DNA from: Rhodococcus globerulus NBRC 14531 | Lineage (GTDB): Bacteria > Actinomycetota > Actinomycetes > Mycobacteriales > Mycobacteriaceae | Reading direction: 5' to 3' | Assembly (NCBI RefSeq): GCF_001894805.1 | Contig: NZ_BCWX01000001.1 | Span: 1,054,001-1,118,000 of the forward strand | Length of the DNA stretch: 64,000 nt | Shown here: positions 25,306 to 34,356 of the stretch, piece after piece | Position numbering within the stretch: position 1 is the first letter of the stretch | Layout of the letters: each line of letters begins with the position of its first letter | The notes under the pieces: generated by a model | Databases searched by the model: none | The model's input: the letters and a program-made list of their open reading frames with translations, nothing else | Told to the model about the DNA's origin: nothing | Position numbers and translations under genes: made by a program

Positions 25306-26358
25306 TCAGATTCCGAGCGAACCGGCGATGAACGGCCACGACTTGTGGAGATCGTCCTGCCAGTAACCCCACGAGTGGGTGCCCGTCGGGCGGAAGTCGA
25401 CCACGGCGGGAATGTTCAGCTCGTACAGGCGCTTGGCCATGTTGGAGGTGCACAGGTTGGTAGCAGCTTCGATGACGCCGCCGACGATGATCTGGTTCTC
25501 CAGGTTTGCGCGTCCGTCATTCATGCGAGGGTTGAGGCTCGTGTCGTTCGGGAAGCCGGGAAGACCGTTGCCGGTGCTCATGTAGATCGGAGTTCCGCGG
25601 AGTTTTTCGGCGTTGACCAGCGGATCGTGATCGCGCCAGCCCTGACCGTCGAGCGGACCCCACATGTTGGTGACGTCGTCGACTCCACCGATCCATTCGG
25701 TGGTGATCCTGACGAACTGCTGGCCGAGCGGGTCACTGGTCTGAGCGCAGCCACTGTACGCGGCAACCGAGTTGTACAGTCCGGGATGCTCGATAGCGAG
25801 GTTCAGAACAGACGTACCGGACATCGAGATAGCGGACAATGCCTGCTCCCCGTTGCTGCCCAGTTCCTTGTTCAGGAGTGGCGGCAGTTCCTCGCCGAGG
25901 AAGGTCGACCACTTGTTGCGCCCGGCCTTCGGGTCGTCCTGCTCCCAATCGGTGTAGTAGGAGAGGCGTCCGCCCACCGGCGTCGCGACATTGACGTTCT
26001 TGTCGCTGAAGAAGTCGACGACGTCGGTCTGACGCTGCCAGGTCGCGGAGTCTTCGCCACCGCCTGCGCCGTTCAAGAGGTAGAGAATAGGACGTGGTTC
26101 GGAATTATCGGCCGGGGTGATGACCTGAATGGGCACCATCTTGTCCATCGACGCAGCGTAGACATTGACGACGAGTTGCCGATCATTGATCTTCTGCACG
26201 GACTTGACGTACGAACCGTTCGCGGCCACGTCGGATGCGGAATTGCCCGAGTTGTCGGGAGCGGCTTGTGCAATACCGGCGGTGAACAATGAGCAGGCGA
26301 TTGCCAGAACTCCGACATGTGTGGCGCGACGCCAGGCTGGTTTCGTGTTTCGCGTCAA
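25306..26358 (-). CDS. Secreted mycolyltransferase / antigen 85-type esterase
   Basis: 350 residues. The N-terminus has a basic start, hydrophobic core and AQA cleavage site (~residues 1-32), so it is secreted. The alpha/beta-hydrolase shows LLNGAGGG near the oxyanion region, the nucleophile in SAISMSGTSVL (GxS-like elbow as in Ag85 proteins), and the catalytic His in GTHSWGYWQ near the C-terminus. Ag85/corynomycolyl transferases move mycolates from trehalose monomycolate to arabinogalactan or trehalose. The start is TTG (26356-26358), chosen because it gives a complete signal peptide. It is followed by a strong hairpin. It lies just downstream of the ABC exporter operon. It is probably a housekeeping envelope enzyme but could acylate the NRPS product. 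Confidence 0.9.
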   Translation of the reverse strand: MTRNTKPAWRRATHVGVLAIACSLFTAGIAQAAPDNSGNSASDVAANGSYVKSVQKINDRQLVVNVYAASMDKMVPIQVITPADNSEPRPILYLLNGAGGGEDSATWQRQTDVVDFFSDKNVNVATPVGGRLSYYTDWEQDDPKAGRNKWSTFLGEELPPLLNKELGSNGEQALSAISMSGTSVLNLAIEHPGLYNSVAAYSGCAQTSDPLGQQFVRITTEWIGGVDDVTNMWGPLDGQGWRDHDPLVNAEKLRGTPIYMSTGNGLPGFPNDTSLNPRMNDGRANLENQIIVGGVIEAATNLCTSNMAKRLYELNIPAVVDFRPTGTHSWGYWQDDLHKSWPFIAGSLGI

Positions 26359-26490
26359 GACTTCTTACCTCTCGGTTGAAACGGTTCTCGGAAAAGCGGC
26401 GGTCTTTGCTTCCCGATTGGATATGTCGACCCGACGGTCGGATACGTTACGGGACGCCCCCGACTCGGTAGATCGATTTTCATTCAGGCG

Positions 26491-27357
26491 TTAGTCCGAT
26501 GCAGCCCGACGGTATCCCTGAATTGCCGGATATATGAATATTGCGATCATTCCGAAGGACCAGGCAAATGTTTTGAGCACAGGTTCGAGAACTGGCCCAC
26601 CAAGCGACATTCCTCGCATCGCTTCCACTGCTACCGACATCGGTTGTGCTGCGATCACCGGTTGCAACCAGACGGGATACGCCATTGTGGGGACAAAACC
26701 ACTGTTGAAGAACATCAGCAGTGTGCAAACGATGGAGACGATCTCGACGAGTGGAAGATTGTCCGACACTGTAGCGAGAGCCGTCACCATCACGGCAAAT
26801 CCGATACCGAAGACAATCGGCAGAAGGAGCATTCCGATCGCGGCAACTGGGCCTTGGTTGAATCGGAAACCGGCGATGAAACCGACTCCGATGATCACGA
26901 TCGTCGTCACGAGGACACGGATGGCCTCGGCGATCATTCGCCCGACCAACCCCGACGCACGGTGGGCCGGCAGCGTCCAGAAGCGGCTGAGTAGTCCGCT
27001 GGTCTTCTCGGTCCGTAGCCCGACAGCACTGGCAATGGAACCGAACATCGCGCCGACCAGAATGATCAGCGGAACAGTTCCGTAGATACTCGGCTGACCG
27101 GTGGCCGCGCTGATCGAGTTTCCGAGGACAACTCGGAACATGATGAGCGTCAAGGCCGGGTACAACAACGCTTGGATAGCGGTGGATGGATCCCGCGCCC
27201 AACTGACGAGCAGCCGCCGAGCTTGAATCAGGCTGTGAGTCCACAGAGCCTTCGCGGAGTTTTCCGGCAACGCGGCGTTGGGTTCCGGAAAGTTCAGCGT
27301 GCGACCGCGTCGTGGCTCGCTCTGGTCGAGTTTGCTCCTGTCGGTACTTGTCATCAT
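26491..27357 (-). CDS. ABC-2 type transporter permease (DrrC-like)
   Basis: 288 residues from the ATG at 27357, which overlaps the stop of the upstream permease (ATGA). The longer frame upstream only reads through the preceding gene. A ~60-residue hydrophilic N-terminus is followed by about six hydrophobic segments (for example LYPALTLIMFRVVLG, VPLIILVGAMFG, VLVTTIVIIGVGFIAGF, the CTLLMFFNSGFVP region). This is the second permease of a drug/lipid exporter of the daunorubicin-resistance (Drr) type, like the mycobacterial DrrABC that exports phthiocerol lipids. With its partners it most likely exports the neighbouring NRPS product or a glycolipid; the substrate is inferred from location only. 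Confidence 0.88.
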   Translation of the reverse strand: MMTSTDRSKLDQSEPRRGRTLNFPEPNAALPENSAKALWTHSLIQARRLLVSWARDPSTAIQALLYPALTLIMFRVVLGNSISAATGQPSIYGTVPLIILVGAMFGSIASAVGLRTEKTSGLLSRFWTLPAHRASGLVGRMIAEAIRVLVTTIVIIGVGFIAGFRFNQGPVAAIGMLLLPIVFGIGFAVMVTALATVSDNLPLVEIVSIVCTLLMFFNSGFVPTMAYPVWLQPVIAAQPMSVAVEAMRGMSLGGPVLEPVLKTFAWSFGMIAIFIYPAIQGYRRAASD

Positions 27358-28217
27358 GCCCGCCTTGTACTCGCCCAGTAGGCAAGGGGAGCGCAGACGA
27401 CCAGCAGTCCCAACGACCACATCACAACCGGGAACATCGTGTGCGACGTGACGCCGCCGTGCGCGAGATCGCGCATCGCGAAGGAGAATTGTGAGACTGG
27501 CTGATTGCGCACGAAGGGGCGGATCCACTCGGGAAAGCCCGTCTCAGGAGCGAACCCACACGAGAGCATGCCCAGGATCAGCTGGGGAAGGGTAAGGGCC
27601 TGGCTGGTTGCCTGCGGACTCTTCGAGAGTGAGCCGATAGCGTCGGCGCCCAGTGACAAGCATGTGCTGAACACCAAAGCCAAGCCGCAGAAGAGCGCTG
27701 CCTGGCCAAACCCTTCGGTGAATCGAAAACCGATCGCATGTCCGTAGACGAGTGCGGCCGTCAACGACACCACGGAACGGACGAATCCGCTGCTCATCCG
27801 GGACAGCAAGGGGACCGGTCCGTAGACCGGCATGGTCTGCATGCGCGAACTGAATCCGGTGATCTTCTCTTTTGCCGACATCTGTGCGGCCGAAATCGAC
27901 GTGAAGGCCATCGCCTGCAACACGATGATCGGCATCAGGAACTGCGCGTAGTCGATGCCTTGGAGCTGCATCACGAACTTGAGCGGCAGGTAGAAACCCA
28001 CAGTGAAGATCAGTGGAGCGATGACGGCGATAACCAACTCGTAGCGTCGAACCATCGCCCGCAACGTGCGACCCGTGAGAACCCACCACTGCATGAGCGC
28101 CGACGGATTCGGGCGACGGTGACGTCCCACTCGCGTGGCAGCCGGAACCGAGATCTCACGGCGACCGGTCTTCTGCAGCGTCAGGTTCGGGGTTTGGTAC
28201 TTGGTCGTAGTGGTCAT
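27354..28217 (-). CDS. ABC-2 type transporter permease (DrrB-like)
   Basis: 287 residues. It starts at an ATG overlapping the ATPase stop codon (ATGA at 28214-28217), showing translational coupling. A cytoplasmic basic N-terminus (~55 residues) is followed by membrane segments at about LVIAVIAPLIFTVGFYLP, FLMPIIVLQAMAF, SVVSLTAALVYG, ALFCGLALVFSTCLSLG, LILGMLSCGFA and VVMWSLGLLVVCAPLAY. It pairs with the second permease and the ATPase as a Drr-type exporter. It differs clearly in sequence from the other permease, so the transporter is probably heterodimeric. Confidence 0.9.
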   Translation of the reverse strand: MTTTTKYQTPNLTLQKTGRREISVPAATRVGRHRRPNPSALMQWWVLTGRTLRAMVRRYELVIAVIAPLIFTVGFYLPLKFVMQLQGIDYAQFLMPIIVLQAMAFTSISAAQMSAKEKITGFSSRMQTMPVYGPVPLLSRMSSGFVRSVVSLTAALVYGHAIGFRFTEGFGQAALFCGLALVFSTCLSLGADAIGSLSKSPQATSQALTLPQLILGMLSCGFAPETGFPEWIRPFVRNQPVSQFSFAMRDLAHGGVTSHTMFPVVMWSLGLLVVCAPLAYWASTRRA

Positions 28218-29203
28218 GCAGGCTCACCGGCCTTGCCGGGTTCGGCAGCCTGAGGGCGTCCGGTCAACGAGAGGAAAACATCGTCGAGAGACGGGCGCCG
28301 CAGCGCGATGTCGGCAAGCGGAATTCTCGCGTGATCGAGGCGGCGCAAGGCCTCGGCAAGCGTCGCGGAACCGCGCGGTGCCGGGATTGCGATCTTTCCG
28401 TTGTCCTTGGCGATATCGAAACGGAAGTCCGGCGGAAGTAGGTTGCCCAGAGCGTTGGCTGCGGGGCCGAGTAAATCGGCGGACAGTGGAACGATCTCGC
28501 AGAAGCTCGCTCCCGTACGGGCCTTGAGCTGATCTGCGGTTCCCTCGGCGATGACCGAGCCCTTGTCGATCACGATGATGTTGTCGCTGAGAAGGTCGGC
28601 TTCCTCCAGGTACTGCGTAGTCAGCAGAACCGTGATGCCTTGTTCCTTCAGCGTTTGAACGAGATTCCACACGCTCTGACGGCTGCGTGGATCCAATCCG
28701 GTGGTCGGTTCGTCGAGGAACACGACCTCGGGACGAACGACGAGCCCGCAGGCGATGTCGATGCGACGACGCATACCGCCCGAGTAGTTGGCCACTGTGC
28801 GAGCGCCAGCCTCGACCAGGTCGAACTCTTCCAGGAGGTCAGCGGCCCGCTGCTTCGCCGACGCACGATCCAAGCCCATCAACTGTGCAAACAGTTCGAT
28901 GTTCTCGCGGCCGGTCAGTGCATTGTCGAGTGCCGCGAACTGCCCCGTCATCATGATCGAACGACGAACTTCGGGGGCATTTCGTACGGCGTCGTATCCG
29001 GCGATCATCGCGCGTCCGCTGTCGGGACGAATCAGCGTCGACAGCACCTTGACCGTGGTGGTCTTGCCTGCACCGTTGGGTCCGAGAATGCCGAGAACCG
29101 ATCCTTTGGGGGCCTGGAAGTTGATACCGCGCAGAGCGTGGACATCTTTGAAGGACTTGTGAACGTCCTCCACGACTACAGCCGCGTCCGTGGGAAAGGG
29201 CAT
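28214..29203 (-). CDS. Drr-type ABC transporter ATP-binding protein (DrrA-like)
   Basis: 329 residues. ATG 29203 is chosen over the TTG at 29206 because a GGAG lies five bases upstream of it. All ATPase motifs are intact: Walker A GPNGAGKTTT, Q-loop TGQFAAL, signature YSGGMRRR, Walker B VVFLDEPTTGLDP and a switch region with TTQYLEEAD. The C-terminal ~90 residues form the DUF4162-like tail common in DrrA proteins (PSLDDVFLSLTG). It is the first gene of a three-gene coupled operon with two permeases and energises export. Confidence 0.93.
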   Translation of the reverse strand: MPFPTDAAVVVEDVHKSFKDVHALRGINFQAPKGSVLGILGPNGAGKTTTVKVLSTLIRPDSGRAMIAGYDAVRNAPEVRRSIMMTGQFAALDNALTGRENIELFAQLMGLDRASAKQRAADLLEEFDLVEAGARTVANYSGGMRRRIDIACGLVVRPEVVFLDEPTTGLDPRSRQSVWNLVQTLKEQGITVLLTTQYLEEADLLSDNIIVIDKGSVIAEGTADQLKARTGASFCEIVPLSADLLGPAANALGNLLPPDFRFDIAKDNGKIAIPAPRGSATLAEALRRLDHARIPLADIALRRPSLDDVFLSLTGRPQAAEPGKAGEPA

Positions 29204-29540
29204 CAATTCTCCGCTGTCTACATGGATGTGGTGGGGCTACCTTGGGTGGCCTGGTTGTGCCGATCCGGCTTGTGGTGAGGCCGGAGGGCGCAGCCGCGGA
29301 TGACCCACACGGATTGCGGGAACCTTGGTTGTCTATCTCCGAACGCACTGAGCATGTTACCGGAGGTGACACGTGCAACTTTGGCCTCAGACGGGGTGAT
29401 TCGGTCGCTTTGCCTGGATAAGGCAAGCAAGCACGCAGTTGGGCCAGGACTAATTTGTGTGCCATCGCACACTCGGTTGCTCCGTGTCGGATACCTGACC
29501 GCATCGGTCGAATATCGTGCGTGGTGATAGCGTGCCGTCC
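29204..29540. other. Non-coding gap between divergent exporter operon and glycosyltransferase
   Basis: About 340 bp with no convincing gene. It must hold the promoters of the ABC exporter (leftward) and the glycosyltransferase (rightward). A small inverted repeat GTGTG-CCATCG-CACAC occurs near 29456-29471 and could be an operator. No confident -10/-35 pair was assigned. Confidence 0.5.
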
Positions 29541-30392
29541 ATGGGCGTCCAGTTGTCGGTTGTTGTTCCGGTGTACAACGAAAAAGAATATCTTTCGGAA
29601 TGCCTGGAATCCTTGTTGGAACAAGGCGACGATATTTCCGAGATAGTGGTTGTGGACAACAACTCGACCGACGGAACAGCTGAGATAATCAAAGAATTCG
29701 AACGGCGCTCGCCGAAGATTCGCTATTTAGTGGAAACTCGGCAAGGTGTTGTTTTTGCCCGAAATCTGGGATTCAATTCAGTGCAGGGAGAATTGATCGG
29801 CAGAGTGGATGCCGATACCCGGGTACTACCTGGCTGGGCTCGCGAAATACATGATCTGTTCACGGATCGGGAATTCGATGCCGTCACCGGATTCTCGTTG
29901 TTCTACGAATCGCCGTTCGCAACCGCGCAGCGCAACGCAGTTGCAAAGCAGGACAATCTCGGAAATCTCGGTGGCCTCAAAGATGCGCCTTCCCTGACCG
30001 GGTCGAATATGGCGATCAGAAAATCTGCTTGGCTGTCCGTGCAGGGATCGGTCAGTGATCGCAAGGATTTCCACGAAGACGTCGATCTGTCGTACTGCCT
30101 TCTCGGAAATGGCATGAAAATAGTCCAGAACCTTGCCATGCGAGCAGAAGTGTCCGGGCGCCGCGGGGAAACCGGTCCGATCGAGTTTCTGTCCTACAAC
30201 AAAGCGTCGATCGCAACACTGAAACACCACGGCGCAATGAACCGTCGACTTCGCTTCATGATTTTCCGTAGTTCGATACTTCACACAGTTCTGTGGCCCG
30301 CATATCGCATGTACGACAAGAACACCGACGCAATGTCCGTGAAGCGACTGTTCTTCAGACCCGCCGCCCGTCAGATGCCGGTCGAGGCCTGA
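29541..30392 (+). CDS. Glycosyltransferase family 2
   Basis: 283 residues from ATG 29541 (GTG at 29517 or 29532 would add a few residues; none has a strong Shine-Dalgarno). GT-A fold signs: LSVVVPVYNEKEYL at the N-terminus, VVDNNSTDGT, the metal/nucleotide DxD-like motif RVDADTRVLPGW, and an acceptor-side region DFHEDVDLSYCLL. There is no obvious transmembrane anchor except a weak hydrophobic stretch near ILHTVLWPAYR. The base composition is more A/T-rich than neighbouring genes at the 5' end, hinting at separate origin. It lies between the exporter and the aminoaryl operon, so it may glycosylate the cluster's product, or it may serve cell-envelope glycan synthesis. Confidence 0.88.
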   Translation: MGVQLSVVVPVYNEKEYLSECLESLLEQGDDISEIVVVDNNSTDGTAEIIKEFERRSPKIRYLVETRQGVVFARNLGFNSVQGELIGRVDADTRVLPGWAREIHDLFTDREFDAVTGFSLFYESPFATAQRNAVAKQDNLGNLGGLKDAPSLTGSNMAIRKSAWLSVQGSVSDRKDFHEDVDLSYCLLGNGMKIVQNLAMRAEVSGRRGETGPIEFLSYNKASIATLKHHGAMNRRLRFMIFRSSILHTVLWPAYRMYDKNTDAMSVKRLFFRPAARQMPVEA

Positions 30393-30405
30393 AGGAAGCT
30401 GATCC

Positions 30406-31356
30406 CTACGGTAGAGGGCGGTCGACACCGAGCGCGTCGTACAACTTTTTGATCCCACTGAAGTCCTGCACGAGTAAGCCGGATTCGGGAGAGTGCTCGA
30501 CGTCGTCGATCATCCGGTGACCGCCGGCGATGCCCTCGGTATCCATGATCGCCCGCCACGCGCCGAAATCATTGCCGGCAAATGCTGCCATCGCGTCAGC
30601 CGCGCCGTCGACGAACCGTCGACGCTCATCCGAGTCGAGAGTGTCGAACACCGACACGGCCAGAGCGTCGGCGATCGACGCATGACAAAGTTCGTCGCGA
30701 TTGTGAAGTCGGACCGTCGCACGATTGACCGGCTGAATGTCCTCACCGTCGATGATCACGTCCAGGTACGAGCTGATCGAGATCTCGGCGACGGTCATAT
30801 ATGCCAGTGCGACCACTGCGCGGGAACGCTCATCGGAGCATTCCGACAGTGCTTGCGCGCGAGCACGCACAGTCAGAACGTCCGGGAGAGACTTCGTGGG
30901 CAGCGACCATCCCCGTCCGCGACGGGTCGAGGAACTCGCGTTCAGATGCATCAGCGTGTGGTATTGCTCGTCGACCATGGCCTGATTGACAGCGACCGCG
31001 ACGGAATCGGCGAACCCGACATCGAACGCGTCCACCGCGAGTAGCTCGAACCCGGGATTCACCACGCACCGCTCGATATCCATGACGTTCTTGTTGAAGG
31101 CAATCCAGGCCCACGCGCGGAGCCGTTCTTGCTGCTGCGGCGCGAGTGCCGTGTACACAGGGTGCTGGGCAAACGGCAGCAACGAGTCCGGATAGTCGAG
31201 TTTTGTGTGGTCGAAGAGATCGTCCAGATCAGGTTCGGGCTTCTTGACGGCGGCGCGACGAGGCCAGTTCTCGGCAAGTCGGCGCACGATTGCGCTCTCG
31301 ACGGGATCCTCGGCGTCGAAGCCGGGAAGCGCAGGTGGTGCCACTCGATTGTGCAT
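30406..31356 (-). CDS. AurF/CmlI-type non-heme diiron arylamine N-oxygenase
   Basis: 316 residues. The four-helix diiron ligands fit AurF (E101, E136-xx-H139, E196, H223-xxx-E227-xx-H230) nearly one-for-one: E95 (DIERCV), E130-xx-H133 (DEQYH), E191 (AEISI) and H218-xxx-E222-xx-H225 (HNRDELCH). Family members oxidise aromatic amines stepwise to nitro groups: AurF acts on p-aminobenzoate, CmlI on the chloramphenicol amine. It is the last gene of a minus-strand operon after papB-, papA- and papC-like genes, with a 9-bp gap to the latter and a GGAGGG ribosome site before ATG 31356. The likely substrate is therefore p-aminophenylalanine or a peptide carrying it. It converges by 13 bp on the glycosyltransferase. 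Chemical outcome (hydroxylamino or nitro) is unknown. Confidence 0.86.
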   Translation of the reverse strand: MHNRVAPPALPGFDAEDPVESAIVRRLAENWPRRAAVKKPEPDLDDLFDHTKLDYPDSLLPFAQHPVYTALAPQQQERLRAWAWIAFNKNVMDIERCVVNPGFELLAVDAFDVGFADSVAVAVNQAMVDEQYHTLMHLNASSSTRRGRGWSLPTKSLPDVLTVRARAQALSECSDERSRAVVALAYMTVAEISISSYLDVIIDGEDIQPVNRATVRLHNRDELCHASIADALAVSVFDTLDSDERRRFVDGAADAMAAFAGNDFGAWRAIMDTEGIAGGHRMIDDVEHSPESGLLVQDFSGIKKLYDALGVDRPLP

Positions 31357-31365
31357 TGGTCCCTC

Positions 31366-32250
31366 CTACTCTCGGTTGCGCTCGGCTTCGTGGGAGCCGA
31401 GGTCCTCGAAGAGCGTCGTGGCGACCTCGTTCAGTTCCTCCGACTGATTACCCAGCGCACCGGCCGCCGACGCTACGAGATCCGAAAAGTCGTCGAAATT
31501 TCCTGTTGCCGCCTCCAACCGGGCAGCCGCAGCAGTCAACGCTTTGCGCGCAGTCGCGGCATAGGGATTGCCCGATTGAACATCCCAGTACACCTCGGGC
31601 TCGCCCGTGACGATTCGGGCAAGCAATGCGGAGAGTGTTCGATGGGGCGGCGGTCCGACATCGAGGGCGAGCTCCGGTGCCACGTCGAGTTCCGTCAACG
31701 CCAGACCGAAAGCCAACACCGAAGCATGGGTCAGGGCCTGGGTGGCAGCGGCCAGCCGATCATGACGGTCCGGATCCATGACAGGCGTCGACGCACCCCA
31801 TGATCTGACCTCGTCGAGGAATTCGCGACACCGGGGGCCGTCGACGTAGGGAACCGCGATGACAGCACGACCACGCGGGCCGAGGGAAGGCCGGAACATC
31901 GGGTTGAGTCCGAGGAATTCACCGGCGCGACCGGATTCCTCGACGGCAACGGCAATGCGGGATTTGACCGACAAGGTGTCGACGATCAGCGTGTCGGCGC
32001 GTGCGGCACGCGTCAGTGTCGGCAATGCTGCGAGTGCGGTTTGCTCGGCTACGGCCAGGACAATCAGTTCCGCCTGCGCGAGGGCGCCCCGTACCGGCCC
32101 GTCGGGGCAGGAGATGTCGCCGACGAGATCGCTGCCGCGCGTCCGGTCCAGAACCGTCACGGATCTGCCGTCGTCGCGCAGGAGATCGACGAACATGGAT
32201 CCCACCGCGCCGGCGCCACCCACTACGATCACATCACCCTGCGCCGGCAT
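31366..32250 (-). CDS. papC: Prephenate dehydrogenase family; probable 4-amino-4-deoxyprephenate dehydrogenase
   Basis: 294 residues. The N-terminal Rossmann nucleotide site is VVVGGAGAVGSMFVDLL, followed by a TyrA-like helical domain with conserved MFRPSLGPRG and THASVLAFGLAL segments. TyrA enzymes decarboxylate prephenate oxidatively; PapC does the same with 4-amino-4-deoxyprephenate to give 4-aminophenylpyruvate. The gene lies 6 bp after the aminodeoxychorismate synthase and 9 bp before the N-oxygenase, in one operon with a chorismate mutase. This favours the amino-substrate role over housekeeping tyrosine synthesis, which cannot be excluded from sequence alone. Confidence 0.8.
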   Translation of the reverse strand: MPAQGDVIVVGGAGAVGSMFVDLLRDDGRSVTVLDRTRGSDLVGDISCPDGPVRGALAQAELIVLAVAEQTALAALPTLTRAARADTLIVDTLSVKSRIAVAVEESGRAGEFLGLNPMFRPSLGPRGRAVIAVPYVDGPRCREFLDEVRSWGASTPVMDPDRHDRLAAATQALTHASVLAFGLALTELDVAPELALDVGPPPHRTLSALLARIVTGEPEVYWDVQSGNPYAATARKALTAAAARLEAATGNFDDFSDLVASAAGALGNQSEELNEVATTLFEDLGSHEAERNRE

Positions 32251-32256
32251 CGTGGG

Positions 32257-34356
32257 CTACCTTCCTATGCCCTTCTGGTGGCTCGGAGCTACATCGAGTG
32301 CGCGGAGCATCGTCGACGCCTTGACCGTTGTCTCGTCGAATTCCTCCTCCGCGTCCGACAGCGCGGTGATAGCGCCGCCGATACCGAAGCTCACTCCGGA
32401 AGACGTCGAAACCAGGGAGCGGATAACGATCGACAGATCGGCAGCGCCGCCGAGCGCAAAGTATCCGATCGAGCCGGAATACACTCCGCGAGGACCTGAT
32501 TCGAGTCGGTCGATGATTTCCATCGTGCGCACTTTGGGTGCGCCCGTCATCGATCCGCCGGGAAACGCCGCTCGAACGCAGTCGACCGCTGACGAGTCGC
32601 CGCGCAACATTCCGCGCACCGTCGAGACCATCTGGTGAACGGATGAATACGATTCGATCCCGAACAAACGTGGCACGTGGACGCTTCCCGGAACGCAGAC
32701 TTTCGCCAGGTCGTTTCGGGTGAGATCAACGATCATCAGATTCTCTGCTCGGTCCTTCTCACTGTCGAGGAGGTCTTGCCGCAGTGCCGCGTCCCGCGCC
32801 CGAGTGACGCCACGGGGGCGAGTGCCTTTGATCGGTTTGCTCTCCACCTTGCCGTTGGAATCGACTCGTAGGAATCGTTCCGGAGACGCTGAGATGACCG
32901 CAATTCCGGTGAAATCGAGCAGTGCGCTGTAGGGAGTGGGGTTGATTGCGCGCAGATACTCGAATGTGCGCAGGGAGTCGATTGCCCCGTCGACAGCGGC
33001 CATATTGGTCAGGCACACCTCGTACGATTCACCGACGCGGATCTGTTCGAGCGCGTCCTCGATCAACGACAGGTACCGAGCCCGGTCGTGACGCAAACGT
33101 GCTTGTGCCCAAACGGTTTCGCTGATCAGGGGAACCGGAATTCGCTCCTCGTCAGCGGCGCCGACTGCGGCAAGGACGTTGACGGCATGCGCGAGCCAAT
33201 CGTCACGATCGTCTGCCTGCTGTGTTTCACGTACCGGCGTTTCACGTAGTCGCAATACATGGGTTCGGCCGGCGGTGTGATCGATGACAATCGCACGATC
33301 CGCGAAAACCATTGCCGCGTCGGGCGCCTCGGACGAGTGTGCACGGTGACCACCGGTCTGCGCCTTCAATTCGTATCCGAGGTAGCCGACATATCCGAGG
33401 TTGAAGTCCAGTTCCGGATCCGCGGGAATGTAGCGCGTCGCGAGTTGTCCGTCGAGATAGTCGAAAAACGGGACGTGAATGTGCTCGTCAGGCAGCCCCT
33501 TTCGCGTCACGGTGAGAACTCCGGTGTCTACGTCGTAGGTGATGAACTCCGCCAACGGGCCGGAAGAGTCGCCCATGATCGTGAACCGCGCATCGGGTTC
33601 CGACGTGGCGGCTCGATCGAGCCAGTAAGCGTTGGGTCCTTCGGCAAAGAGAGCGGCGTATGCGGCGGACGGATCCACGGCAAAATCGAGCCGAACCTTG
33701 TCGACCTGGTACGACGACGCGGGCCGCAAACTTGGTGCCCGGGGAGTTGGATCCGGGCGCATCACGGACTCGAGAGTTCGGCCGACCGACAGATCGCGGA
33801 AGTTCGTGAGCAGTTCCACTCCGAATTCGGTGCTGATCGACTCGGGATGGAACTGAACTCCCCACATCGGCTTCGTCCGATGCCGCACTCCCATGATCAC
33901 GCCATCCGGCGTCCATGCCGTCCGAACGAACTCGTCGGGAAGATTCTCGACGGCCAGTGAGTGGTAGCGGACTGCACGGAACGGAGAGGGCAGGCCGGCA
34001 AATACTCCGGACCCGTCGTGATCGACAAGAGAAATCCGCCCGTGCATGGGTGCCGGCGCGAGTACGACATCAGCGCCGAACAGCTGACACAGTCCTTGAT
34101 GTCCGAGGCACACACCGAGAAGGGGGAGCGGACCTTCCTCGATGAACCTGCGGCTGATCCCGAAATCCCGTTTCCGATCCGGTCGACCCGGCCCGGGTGA
34201 GATCACCACGTTGTCGAACTCGGCGAGATCGAGGGATTCCCACTCGGCGTCGTTGGTCACCACGGTGGGCACCACGCCGTTGACCTTGGTCAAGAGGGTG
34301 AAAAGGTTGTACGTGAACGAGTCGTAATTGTCCACGAGGAGCGTGCGGGAACTCAT
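32257..34356 (-). CDS. papA: Fused aminodeoxychorismate synthase (PabA-PabB), papA-like
   Basis: 699 residues from ATG 34356, whose ATGA overlaps the upstream mutase stop; the longer frame merely reads into that gene. Residues ~1-195 are a class I glutamine amidotransferase (VDNYDSFTYNL, nucleophile Cys in LLGVCLGHQG, catalytic VQFHPES). The remainder is a chorismate-binding domain ending in GSMTGAPKVRTMEIID. The diagnostic PIKGTRPRG carries the Lys typical of aminodeoxychorismate synthase (anthranilate synthase has PIAGT). Product: 4-amino-4-deoxychorismate from chorismate and glutamine. The fused form and the neighbouring mutase and dehydrogenase match PapA of chloramphenicol and pristinamycin clusters. 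Folate synthesis is the alternative role. Confidence 0.92.
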   Translation of the reverse strand: MSSRTLLVDNYDSFTYNLFTLLTKVNGVVPTVVTNDAEWESLDLAEFDNVVISPGPGRPDRKRDFGISRRFIEEGPLPLLGVCLGHQGLCQLFGADVVLAPAPMHGRISLVDHDGSGVFAGLPSPFRAVRYHSLAVENLPDEFVRTAWTPDGVIMGVRHRTKPMWGVQFHPESISTEFGVELLTNFRDLSVGRTLESVMRPDPTPRAPSLRPASSYQVDKVRLDFAVDPSAAYAALFAEGPNAYWLDRAATSEPDARFTIMGDSSGPLAEFITYDVDTGVLTVTRKGLPDEHIHVPFFDYLDGQLATRYIPADPELDFNLGYVGYLGYELKAQTGGHRAHSSEAPDAAMVFADRAIVIDHTAGRTHVLRLRETPVRETQQADDRDDWLAHAVNVLAAVGAADEERIPVPLISETVWAQARLRHDRARYLSLIEDALEQIRVGESYEVCLTNMAAVDGAIDSLRTFEYLRAINPTPYSALLDFTGIAVISASPERFLRVDSNGKVESKPIKGTRPRGVTRARDAALRQDLLDSEKDRAENLMIVDLTRNDLAKVCVPGSVHVPRLFGIESYSSVHQMVSTVRGMLRGDSSAVDCVRAAFPGGSMTGAPKVRTMEIIDRLESGPRGVYSGSIGYFALGGAADLSIVIRSLVSTSSGVSFGIGGAITALSDAEEEFDETTVKASTMLRALDVAPSHQKGIGR

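Noticed and set aside
30406..31356. N-oxygenase considered as a ribonucleotide reductase small subunit or ferritin
   Set aside because: The ligand spacing H-x3-E-x2-H at 218-225 with E-x2-H at 130-133 is that of AurF/CmlI and not of the EX28DE-type pattern of class I RNR small subunits. There is no radical Tyr context, and the operon partners fit arylamine chemistry.
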